NCBI GenBank assembly: GCA_964463355.1
Contig: CAYXBP010000039.1
Coordinates: forward strand, 1-9,403
From: Firm-04 sp964463355
GTDB taxonomy: Bacteria; Bacillota; Clostridia; Oscillospirales; Ruminococcaceae
Reading direction: 5' to 3'
Length of the DNA stretch: 9,403 nucleotides
Shown: positions 1 through 5,413 of the stretch, piece by piece
Numbering within the stretch: the first letter of the stretch is position 1
Layout of the letters: each line of letters opens with the position of its first letter
The notes under the pieces: generated by a model
The model's database searches: none
Told to the model about the DNA's origin: nothing
Seen by the model: the letters and a program-made list of their open reading frames with translations, nothing else
Translations under genes and position numbers: made by a program

Positions 1-241
1 AATCCTTTACAATGACCGTCTCCACCAAACCATTTTGAATATCTTCAAAGAGTTGTTGGATCTGCGGACGATCAAAAGTCGTGCCGGAATAACCATCATC
101 GATGTAGTAGTGGAGATTGGCAAAGAAATGTTCCTGCGCATATTGTTCAAGCAGCTTGCGCTGATTGACAATACTGTTGCTTTCTCCCTGCTGCTCATCA
201 TCCTTAGACAGCCGCAGGTACAATGCGGTTCGTTTTGACAT
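1..241 (-). CDS. Large serine recombinase (TnpX/Tn4451-like), N-terminal part
   Basis: The minus strand encodes the first ~80 residues of a serine site-specific recombinase; the gene runs off the left edge of the window. The protein opens MSKRTALYLRLSKDDEQQGE, with the catalytic-serine context (YLRLSKDD, Ser at about residue 12). About 40 residues later it has DDGYSGTTFDRPQ, the D-G-x-S-G...F-x-R-P signature of the resolvase N-terminal domain, typical of large serine recombinases that excise and integrate clostridial transposons. I chose the ATG at 241 because a GGGGA-like ribosome binding site lies 5-9 bases upstream; an in-frame ATG at 247 would leave no room for one. The gene diverges from the mobilization module and has its own promoter at 278-306. 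The C-terminal zinc-ribbon and coiled-coil regions are outside the window, so integrity of the gene cannot be judged. Confidence 0.9.
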   Translation of the reverse strand, partial: MSKRTALYLRLSKDDEQQGESNSIVNQRKLLEQYAQEHFFANLHYYIDDGYSGTTFDRPQIQQLFEDIQNGLVETVIVKD

Positions 242-277
242 ATTCATCCCCGAAAACATTTTGACTGATTTTATTCT

Positions 278-306
278 ATAATACCACAATTTCCCATAAA
301 TGTCAA
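278..306 (-). promoter_or_regulatory. Promoter of the large serine recombinase
   Basis: On the minus strand the -35 box TTGACA (306-301) and -10 box TATTAT (283-278) are separated by exactly 17 bases. This is nearly a consensus sigma-A promoter, about 30 bases upstream of the recombinase start. It is seen directly; its activity is inferred. Confidence 0.75.
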
Positions 307-375
307 GAGCAAAATTCAAAACTGCCCTTTTAATTGTAAATTTTCTGTGAATGAATAGAAAATATTGAAATCCAC

Positions 376-403
376 TTGCAATTTTTCAAAAATGTGGTAT
401 AGT
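376..403 (+). promoter_or_regulatory. Candidate promoter for the mobilization module
   Basis: TTGCAA (376-381) and TATAGT (398-403) are separated by 16 bases and point rightward toward the hairpin array and mobC. The sequence around the -10 (ATGTGGTATAGT) resembles the divergent recombinase promoter (TTGTGGTATTAT). The -35 is imperfect. A transcript from here would carry the whole hairpin array as a ~400-nt untranslated leader before mobC. Confidence 0.5.
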
Positions 404-456
404 AGAGAGTGACATCATGGCTTTAACTTCTTCGAAGCTTAAAATGGAATTATGCT

Positions 457-769
457 ATTGCTTGAAAGCAATGCAGATTGGATGCATCTTTCCAAATCTG
501 AAAGATGCAAAAGCGCGAAAATGCTCTCGCTCAGCCGACACAGCCGGCACAAAGAAACGGCGCATTCTGAGTTGGTGATTTTCGCAAAGCGAAAAAATTT
601 GGATGACCGCCCCAAAGGGGTGGTCACAAGAGTAGCAAGCACTGCACTTTGTGGGACAAAGTGCCCATTTTTAGAAAAAATGGACTTGCTTGTTAAGGGG
701 ATACCCCCTAAGACCCCCGATCGAATATTTTTGCAGAATTGCAAAAATAGAAGCTGCGGCAGAGCCGCA
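457..769. other. Array of short hairpins, candidate oriT / relaxosome region
   Basis: This is most of the ~580-base stretch between the recombinase and mobC, and I see no convincing gene in it. It contains many perfect or near-perfect inverted repeats with tiny loops: 457-472 (6 bp), 483-509 (10 bp), 579-595 (7 bp, AAA loop), 604-626 (10 bp with one G-T pair, AAA loop), 644-664 (9 bp, GGG loop), 665-683 (8 bp, AGA loop), 693-711 (GGGG/CCCC core, ATA loop), 726-749 (10 bp) and 755-769 (6 bp, AGA loop). Weaker GCCG/CGGC pairs lie at 534-561. The stems differ in sequence, so this is not a simple repeat. Its position directly upstream of mobC and the relaxase gene is where MOBP elements carry oriT. 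The two copies of ACCCCC at 703-718 next to a hairpin are a plausible nick-region landmark. The oriT assignment is inference; the hairpins are directly visible. An open reading frame crosses the array but lacks a ribosome binding site and follows the hairpin arms. Confidence 0.55.
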
Positions 770-828
770 AATTTGATGAATGATATCTCAGAATCAATCA
801 TCCAAAACCAGAGAACGGAGCGTGAACG

Positions 829-1178
829 ATGGAGCAGGAGAAACGGCAAAACCGAACCATAAATGTCAAGGTTCGATTGACGGAAGATGAGTATGATTAC
901 TTGCAATACAGACAAAAGCTGATGGGTGCAAGAAGCATCAGTGCGTATCTTCGTTATGCTGCGATCAGCAAACGGATACAGGTAACGGACAAAGAACTAT
1001 TGAAAAAATGTCCGTGGATGTTTCGGGTATTCGGAATAGTTTGAATCAAATTGCAAAGCGACTGAACGCCACAGGTCAGCGGTATGACGATGATCTTCGT
1101 ACCATTGCCGAAACCAAAGGAGAATTGGAACAGATATGGCAGTCACTTCAATCCATCCTATCAAGTCAACCCTTGTAA
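829..1178 (+). pseudogene. mobC: MobC-type relaxosome accessory protein, frameshifted
   Basis: The ATG at 829 follows GGAG (817-820) at a good distance. The first frame encodes about 60 residues with a ribbon-helix-helix-like N-terminus (INVKVRLTEDEYDYLQYR, then ARSISAYLRYAA), typical of plasmid mobilization MobC proteins that bind oriT with the relaxase. After KELLKK the frame drifts into CPWMFRVFGIV and stops at 1044. In the -1 frame, starting at ATG 1008, the expected MobC tail continues (SVDVSGIRNSLNQIAKRLNA and about 36 more residues) to TAA at 1176-1178. The shift falls in a run of six A at 1003-1008; a seventh A would restore a 116-residue protein of normal MobC size. The repaired gene overlaps the relaxase start at 1136 by about 40 bases, as in intact mobC-mobA pairs. 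Possible causes are a real one-base deletion, a homopolymer sequencing error, or slippage-based expression; sequence alone cannot decide. Confidence 0.8.
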
Positions 1179-2521
1179 AAGCGTTGGAGTATATCACGGA
1201 TCCGGAAAAAACGGACGAGCAGTTATTTGTCTCCAGTTATCTTTGCGATAAGGATCCTTCAAAAGCAGCAAAGGATTTTGAAGCAATACGCAAACTTGGT
1301 ACAGGCCGAAGTTCTGTACTGGCACAGCATCTGATTCAATCGTTTTTGCCCGGAGAAACAACACCGGAGCAAGCACATGGAATCGGAATGGAACTTGCGG
1401 AACAGTATCTGAGAGGACACTATCAATTTGTATTGGCTACTCATGTAGACAAGGGTCATATTCATAACCATCTGATTTTCAATAACACAAATTATGACAA
1501 CCATCGCACGTTTGAAACCAACGAAAACCGTGGTAAGGATACATGGAAAGATTTGCAGCAAATCAGCGATCAGATCTGCGCAGATCATGATTTGTTTATC
1601 ATTCCGAATCCCGATTTGAAAAAGGGTAAAAGCTGGTATGAATGGCAGCGGGATCAGGATGGGGAATCGTGGAAGAATAAACTCAAACACAGGATCGATT
1701 CTGCGGTTATGGCGAGCAATAACTTTGAGGAATTTCTAGAGGAACTGCGCAAACGAAATGTGGAGTATTCTTATCAGCCGCACCGTAAGATATCACTGAA
1801 ATTCCGCTTGACGGATGAAGGACAGGAACGATGGACGAGAGCGCAAACCCTTGGCTGGTACTATGAGGCAGAACAGCTCAAAAAGCGAATTGCCAACTAT
1901 TCTGCTTTCATTCGTGGTGAACTGGACTTTTCGCCAAAGCCGAAGCTCATAGATACCACATCAGGACGCTATGCCGAAGCACCAGGTTTACAGCATTGGG
2001 CAATGCTGCGCAATATGCAAGAGGCATCGAAGATGATTAACTTCCTGACCGCTCACGGACTCGCCTCTGTGCAGGATCTGGAAAACCGTACTGTGTTGGA
2101 GTTCGGCAGACGTATGACGCTGGTTGCGGATCTGAATGCAGTTCAGCAGCAAATTGATGCTGTTTCTGACAGCATTTCCTTGATCCGTAAGTATCGAAAG
2201 CTGCGCCCGATTTATGAGCAATCGTTTACAGCCACATTCCGCAAGAAGTTTGAAGCGGATCACAGAAAAGAGCTAGAAAAATACGGCAAGATCGAGAGTG
2301 CCATGTCGAAACGATTTCCCGATCGTGTTGTGCCAAAGTTGGAGCGCTTGCAGCAGAAACGGGATGCACTCATTCAGCAGCGCAATGCACTGAATGAAGA
2401 ATACAAATCTTGTAAGCGTGAGATTCAGGAATTGGAAAAGGCACAAGAAACCATTGAGCAGTACTTACAGGCTGCGGATCCAAGCCGAGCCGGATCACAA
2501 AAGAAAGAAACGCTGGAATGA
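1136..2521 (+). CDS. mobA: Relaxase / mobilization nuclease (MOBP type)
   Basis: A 461-residue relaxase that would nick oriT and stay covalently attached to the transferred strand. Visible features: a candidate catalytic Tyr19 in ALEYITDPEKT; AQHLIQSFLPGE (about 63-74), typical of this relaxase/mobilization nuclease domain; and the metal-binding histidine motif THVDKGHIHNHLIFN with His103, His108, His110 and His112. The catalytic domain fills roughly residues 1-250. The C-terminal half is charged and predicted helical, with coiled-coil character from about 380 on (repeated Q, E, K and R), as usual for a relaxosome-interaction tail. The start overlaps the end of the repaired mobC frame, and AAAGGAGA at 1116-1123 lies 12 bases upstream, suggesting translational coupling. 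The length is normal, so the relaxase seems intact although its mobC partner is frameshifted. The mobA symbol follows common usage and is not a claim of orthology to one named plasmid. Confidence 0.92.
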   Translation: MAVTSIHPIKSTLVKALEYITDPEKTDEQLFVSSYLCDKDPSKAAKDFEAIRKLGTGRSSVLAQHLIQSFLPGETTPEQAHGIGMELAEQYLRGHYQFVLATHVDKGHIHNHLIFNNTNYDNHRTFETNENRGKDTWKDLQQISDQICADHDLFIIPNPDLKKGKSWYEWQRDQDGESWKNKLKHRIDSAVMASNNFEEFLEELRKRNVEYSYQPHRKISLKFRLTDEGQERWTRAQTLGWYYEAEQLKKRIANYSAFIRGELDFSPKPKLIDTTSGRYAEAPGLQHWAMLRNMQEASKMINFLTAHGLASVQDLENRTVLEFGRRMTLVADLNAVQQQIDAVSDSISLIRKYRKLRPIYEQSFTATFRKKFEADHRKELEKYGKIESAMSKRFPDRVVPKLERLQQKRDALIQQRNALNEEYKSCKREIQELEKAQETIEQYLQAADPSRAGSQKKETLE

Positions 2522-2549
2522 CAAATCGTCACTCCAGCGTTATTTTTAT
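2509..2549. terminator. Bidirectional terminator between relaxase and zinc-finger gene
   Basis: AACGCTGGAATGAC (2509-2522) pairs with GTCACTCCAGCGTT (2528-2541) with one mismatch and a 5-base loop, followed by ATTTTTAT. The relaxase stop codon lies inside the left arm. On the minus strand the hairpin is followed by a T-rich stretch (TTTCTTTCTTTTG), so it can also end the convergent gene that stops at 2553. Confidence 0.85.
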
Positions 2550-2552
2550 ATC

Positions 2553-3032
2553 TCACTCCTGTTCCCCAGTTGCGTTCATATTCTCAATGTTTGCAATTGC
2601 CTGGGGGTATTCTTTCTCAAGATAGTTGTACAAAGCGCAGCGGAGCAGATCACTCAATGTCATGCCGAGCTGTTTCGCAGCCGCATTCAGATGCACCCTG
2701 CTTCCCTTCGGGAGGTAGAATGTAAACGTGTCCGAGTTCTTTCGCCTGGATTCACAGACGGCTGCGGAGGAAGATGTGCGCCTGGGCTTACATTCATCGC
2801 TGCAATAGAGCTGTGCGGCACTGTTAATGCGGAATGGCTTGCCACAAGTGGCACAGTTTCGGGTACTGCCAATCATAACGGCATCCCCCTTCCGGGCATT
2901 CTCCTGATGCTCCTTGATGCGCTGTTTTTGTCTTATCTTGCGGCAGTCTTCGCAGTATTGTGCATGGTGTGCAACTGACAAAAAATGCTCATTGCACATA
3001 GCGCATACAAATTCTTTTTCGGTACGCTTCAT
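2553..3032 (-). CDS. Small protein with two zinc-finger motifs and a ribbon-helix-helix-like tail
   Basis: A 159-residue protein. It has two treble-clef or zinc-ribbon style cysteine sets, Cys10/Cys13/Cys27/Cys30 and Cys60/Cys63/Cys77/Cys81, the second in a CxTCGKPFR...YCSDEC context. A basic, glutamine-rich linker (31-50) lies between them. The C-terminal part (about 101-141, DTFTFYLPKGSRVHLNAAAK then GMTLSDLLRCALYNYL) looks like the strand-helix-helix of a ribbon-helix-helix DNA-binding domain, related in style to plasmid copy-control and MobC-like proteins. The ATG at 3032 has AAAGGAG six bases upstream. The gene converges on the relaxase and diverges from ssb. No enzymatic motif is visible. 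I infer a DNA-binding accessory or regulator of the element, perhaps of the relaxase or ssb promoters; I do not recognise a named family. Confidence 0.75.
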   Translation of the reverse strand: MKRTEKEFVCAMCNEHFLSVAHHAQYCEDCRKIRQKQRIKEHQENARKGDAVMIGSTRNCATCGKPFRINSAAQLYCSDECKPRRTSSSAAVCESRRKNSDTFTFYLPKGSRVHLNAAAKQLGMTLSDLLRCALYNYLEKEYPQAIANIENMNATGEQE

Positions 3033-3076
3033 TGCATTCTCCTTTATACGGTGCTTAGCTTGCTATTCTGGTATTT

Positions 3077-3105
3077 ATGATACATGAGTTTCGTTCAAAT
3101 GTCAA
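3077..3105 (-). promoter_or_regulatory. Promoter of the zinc-finger gene
   Basis: On the minus strand TTGACA (3105-3100) and TATCAT (3082-3077) are separated by 17 bases, about 45 bases upstream of the start codon. The rest of the 3033-3293 gap holds the divergent ssb promoter; I see no further gene or clear repeat there. Confidence 0.75.
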
Positions 3106-3217
3106 TATGGAACAGCAGGCACTTCACAATATCGTATATTCCGCTAAAATCTGCGCTGTTTTTATTCACTATCAATGTGCAGAATCACTAATCTTTCAAA
3201 ACTCCTGTAAAATATAC

Positions 3218-3246
3218 TTGACATAGCGTGCTATGTGCGGTATATT
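3218..3246 (+). promoter_or_regulatory. Promoter of the ssb-parA operon
   Basis: TTGACA (3218-3223) and TATATT (3241-3246) are separated by exactly 17 bases, 48 bases upstream of the ssb start codon. The whole four-gene stretch to 5306 can be read from it, since no terminator is visible until 5352. Confidence 0.82.
3221..3236. promoter_or_regulatory. Palindromic operator inside the ssb promoter
   Basis: ACATAGC-GT-GCTATGT is a perfect 7-bp inverted repeat with a 2-base centre. It fills most of the -35/-10 spacer and overlaps the ACA of the -35. A protein bound here would block RNA polymerase, so this is most likely a repressor site. Candidate regulators in the window are the zinc-finger/RHH-like protein and the ParA module; which one binds is not shown. 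Confidence 0.65.
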
Positions 3247-3293
3247 ATAAGAGGATTCAATCCGAAAATTCAAATTCAAAGGAGAACACAACT

Positions 3294-3737
3294 ATGAACG
3301 CTATGAATCAAGTCACCATGATGGGCCGTCTGACTGCCAAGCCCGAACTGAAATTCACTCGGAGCAATGGGTTCCCGGTTTGCACATTCTTCCTTGCAGT
3401 GGATCGCCCCTTTCGCAAGAGTGATGACAAGGAAAAGGAAACCGACTTCTTCCGTATTGTGGCATGGCGCAGCGTGGCAGAGTTCGTCTGCAAGTATTTC
3501 GACAAGGGCGATCAGATGCTGCTGACCGGCACCTTGCGGAACAGCAAGTTCACCGTCGAGGGTGAGGAAACGCCTCGGAGCCAGACCGAGATTGTAGTCA
3601 AGGAGATCTTCTTCACCGGCTACAACGGCCAGAAAAAGAACGACGAGATGGCACAGGATACACCGAATCATACCTTGTCCGGTGTGGATCTGGCTGAGTT
3701 TGAGGAACTGTGTGCCGATCAGGACGTACCGTTCTGA
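3294..3737 (+). CDS. ssb: Single-stranded DNA-binding protein
   Basis: A 147-residue SSB. The OB-fold opens MNAMNQVTMMGRLTAKPELK, continues with FFLAVDR and TDFFRIVAWRSVAEFV, and has the KGDQMLLTGTLR strand; together these span about residues 5-110. The C-terminus is short and acidic (EFEELCADQDVPF), a variant of the DDDIPF tip that recruits partner proteins. I chose the ATG at 3294 because AAAGGAGA (3278-3285) lies eight bases upstream; the longer frame back to 3228 would include promoter sequence. Mobile elements often carry their own ssb to protect the transferred strand on entry. It is followed after 15 bases by parA, in one operon. Confidence 0.93.
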   Translation: MNAMNQVTMMGRLTAKPELKFTRSNGFPVCTFFLAVDRPFRKSDDKEKETDFFRIVAWRSVAEFVCKYFDKGDQMLLTGTLRNSKFTVEGEETPRSQTEIVVKEIFFTGYNGQKKNDEMAQDTPNHTLSGVDLAEFEELCADQDVPF

Positions 3738-3752
3738 GAAAGGAGCAAAGGC

Positions 3753-4289
3753 ATGAGTGCTAGAATCATTGCTGTCTGCAATCAAAAAGGTGGTGTGGGA
3801 AAGACCACTACTACCGTGACGCTGGGTGTTGGACTTGCTCGGCAAGGCATGAAGGTGCTGCTGATTGATGCAGATCCGCAAGGCAGCCTGTCTATCAGCC
3901 TGGGCATTGCGGATCCAGACGGACAGTCGGACACAATTGCCGCCATCATGAATCACGCACTGAATCAGGAGAATTATTGTGTGCAGGATGTGATCCAATC
4001 CCACGCAGAGGGCATTGACTTCATTCCTGCAAATATGGACCTGGCATCCGTTGATGTGAAAATGGTGGGTGCTATGAGCCGTGAGTACATTCTTTCGGAG
4101 TGCATTACTCAGATCCGTGACCAATATGATTGCATTCTGATCGATTGTATGCCTTCTCTGGGTTTGGTAACGATCAATGCCCTGGCTGCCGCTGACAGTG
4201 TTCTGATTCCCGTTGAGACAAAGTATCTGCCGATTAAGGGCTTGCAGCAGCTGTTCCAGACCATTGGATCCATTCGGCATTTACAATGA
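3753..4289 (+). CDS. parA: ParA-family partition ATPase, C-terminally truncated
   Basis: The product has the deviant Walker A QKGGVGKTTT (11-20), the A' motif LLIDADPQGS (36-45) and Walker B CILIDCMPSLG (Asp131), all typical of ParA/Soj ATPases that segregate plasmids and elements. AGGAG lies seven bases before the ATG. The protein ends at residue 178 with QTIGSIRHLQ, where ParA proteins normally continue for roughly 80 more residues after the LPIKGLQQL segment. No continuation of the family is seen in any frame downstream, so this is a truncation by recombination near 4265-4289 rather than a simple frameshift. ATP-binding residues are present, but the C-terminal helices are lost, so the product is probably not a working partition ATPase. 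No parB follows. Confidence 0.88.
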   Translation: MSARIIAVCNQKGGVGKTTTTVTLGVGLARQGMKVLLIDADPQGSLSISLGIADPDGQSDTIAAIMNHALNQENYCVQDVIQSHAEGIDFIPANMDLASVDVKMVGAMSREYILSECITQIRDQYDCILIDCMPSLGLVTINALAAADSVLIPVETKYLPIKGLQQLFQTIGSIRHLQ

Positions 4290-4504
4290 TAGGCACAATG
4301 GTAGTGCTTGGCGCTCTGACAGCGGTGGAATCGAAATACGGTAATGGTTGGACAACCAGTCAGGATGTGCTGATGTTGGTTGCGTGGTACGTTACAGCGA
4401 GCATATATGGATTGACGGTATTGCGTTATTACAGATGCCGTTGGGTAAGGCGTTATATCAAGATGGTGCGGGAAATGGGTTTGAGTGGAAACGAGGATGA
4501 ATGA
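4286..4504 (+). CDS. Small membrane protein of unknown function
   Basis: A 72-residue product with a hydrophobic N-terminus (MIGTMVVLGALTAVE) and a clearer membrane segment at about 28-49 (VLMLVAWYVTASIYGLTVLR), followed by a basic stretch (RYYRCRWVRRYIK) that should lie in the cytoplasm. The ATG overlaps the parA stop as ATGA, and there is no obvious ribosome binding site of its own. Translation probably depends on the truncated parA. Since it lies exactly on the parA breakpoint, the original gene may have been longer at its 5' end; the frame stays open upstream into parA. Its 3' end overlaps the start of the VirB4-like gene, so the two likely came in together. I do not recognise the family; its place before a VirB4-like ATPase hints at a transfer-apparatus role, but that is inference. 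Confidence 0.55.
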   Translation: MIGTMVVLGALTAVESKYGNGWTTSQDVLMLVAWYVTASIYGLTVLRYYRCRWVRRYIKMVREMGLSGNEDE

Positions 4505-5306
4505 AAAAATGGAAAGGCATAGTTTTATTGAGACGGAGAATTTTATGCTCATTGACCGGACAGCAGATCTGACACAGAATAACAACGCCATTATCATCGG
4601 CTCCCCTGAATCGGGGAAAACATTTCTGGTGAAACAAGAGGTATTTTCTGTTCTTCAGAACCCTGGTGATCAAGTTGTGATTGTTGTTGGAACCCAAAAG
4701 AAGGCAAATGAGTATATGCCGTTGATTGAAAGATTCGGTGGTAAGTTGATGTCAGGTGATGTCATCATGGGGTGTGAACAATTAACCAAACCGCTAACAG
4801 TATTCTGTTGTGCCGGTGTCTCCCAATGGATTACTGTAAACAGCAATCTACTAAGATCCAACGTAGAAGATAACTTCCATGTTACCTATATTTTGGAGAT
4901 GATCTTGGAAAGAATGTCTCATCGACGCAAGAATGGCGGAAATGGTTTCTTGTGGATATACTTTGAAGATGATTTGTATTTTACTTGCATACAATTGGAT
5001 AAATACAATAAGATTCATCAACTGGCAAGGACAAGCGGGACAAATGTAACAAGTATATTTCGTGAATATCCACAGAAGTATGAAATGCGTCGCATGATAG
5101 AGAATACTCAGTATGTATTTGCCTTTCGTATGGATCAGTCTTCTGCTGAGCGCTTCGCACATGACTTTTCATTTCCAAATTCAACTGATGTGATATCAAA
5201 ATTGGCGACAGCCAAAACCGGCGACGGAATTGTCAGCCATTACGCCACGCATCGAAATGGCTATAGTACACTGTCAGGCAAGAAAATCCTTTTTTGCAGA
5301 AGATAG
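4497..5306 (+). CDS. Compact, divergent VirB4-like conjugation ATPase
   Basis: About 269 residues. NNNAIIIGSPESGKTF contains a full Walker A (G35-SPESGKT42). It is followed by the order of motifs seen in the VirB4/TraE ATPase core of Gram-positive conjugation systems: YMPLIERFGGKL (compare the EYFPLVERLGG segment), a Walker-B-like FLWIYFEDDLYF (151-162), KIHQLARTSGT (compare the WKR-RKYGG segment), then MIENTQYVFAFRMDQSSAERF and KTGDGIVSHY. VirB4 proteins are usually several times longer, and the N-terminal part is absent here. The catalytic acidic pair reads Glu-Asp instead of the usual Asp-Glu. The start is uncertain: GTG 4485, ATG 4497 and ATG 4509 are in frame; I prefer 4497, which overlaps the previous stop by 8 bases and has GGAA about 6 bases upstream. 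It is either a degraded remnant or a small specialised P-loop ATPase. Confidence 0.65.
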   Translation: MNEKMERHSFIETENFMLIDRTADLTQNNNAIIIGSPESGKTFLVKQEVFSVLQNPGDQVVIVVGTQKKANEYMPLIERFGGKLMSGDVIMGCEQLTKPLTVFCCAGVSQWITVNSNLLRSNVEDNFHVTYILEMILERMSHRRKNGGNGFLWIYFEDDLYFTCIQLDKYNKIHQLARTSGTNVTSIFREYPQKYEMRRMIENTQYVFAFRMDQSSAERFAHDFSFPNSTDVISKLATAKTGDGIVSHYATHRNGYSTLSGKKILFCRR

Positions 5307-5351
5307 TTGCCGATGCATTAATGAACAATCTCCACCGTACAATATTTACAA

Positions 5352-5393
5352 AAAGACACCTTCGCGAATTCGTCAATTCGTAAAGGTGTCTTT
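5352..5393. terminator. Bidirectional terminator between VirB4-like and HipA-like genes
   Basis: AAAGACACCTT (5352-5362) pairs with AAGGTGTCTTT (5383-5393). Inside it, CGAATT (5365-5370) pairs with AATTCG (5375-5380), giving a long hairpin with a 4-base loop. On the minus strand it is followed by TTTTTG, a strong intrinsic terminator for the HipA-like gene. On the plus strand the T tract is short. A small GGGTT/AACCC hairpin at 5400-5413 lies between it and the HipA-like stop codon. Confidence 0.82.
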
Positions 5394-5413
5394 CGATACG
5401 GGTTTGTCAACCC

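Noticed and set aside
457..769. The hairpin series as a CRISPR array or integron attC array.
   Set aside because: There are no repeated units of constant sequence, no regular spacers and no cas or integrase gene; each hairpin has its own sequence.
452..862. Open frame of 136 codons through the hairpin array (and a similar one on the other strand, 439-915).
   Set aside because: There is no ribosome binding site, the composition follows the inverted repeats on both strands, and it overlaps the well-supported mobC start. It is treated as a by-product of the structured DNA.
2394..2978. Rightward 194-codon frame overlapping the relaxase end and the zinc-finger gene.
   Set aside because: It crosses the terminator hairpin and is antisense to the cysteine-motif protein, whose start signal and promoter are strong.
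3276..4280. Long leftward frame of 334 codons opposite ssb and parA.
   Set aside because: It is the antisense shadow of two clearly recognisable genes and has no family resemblance or ribosome binding site.
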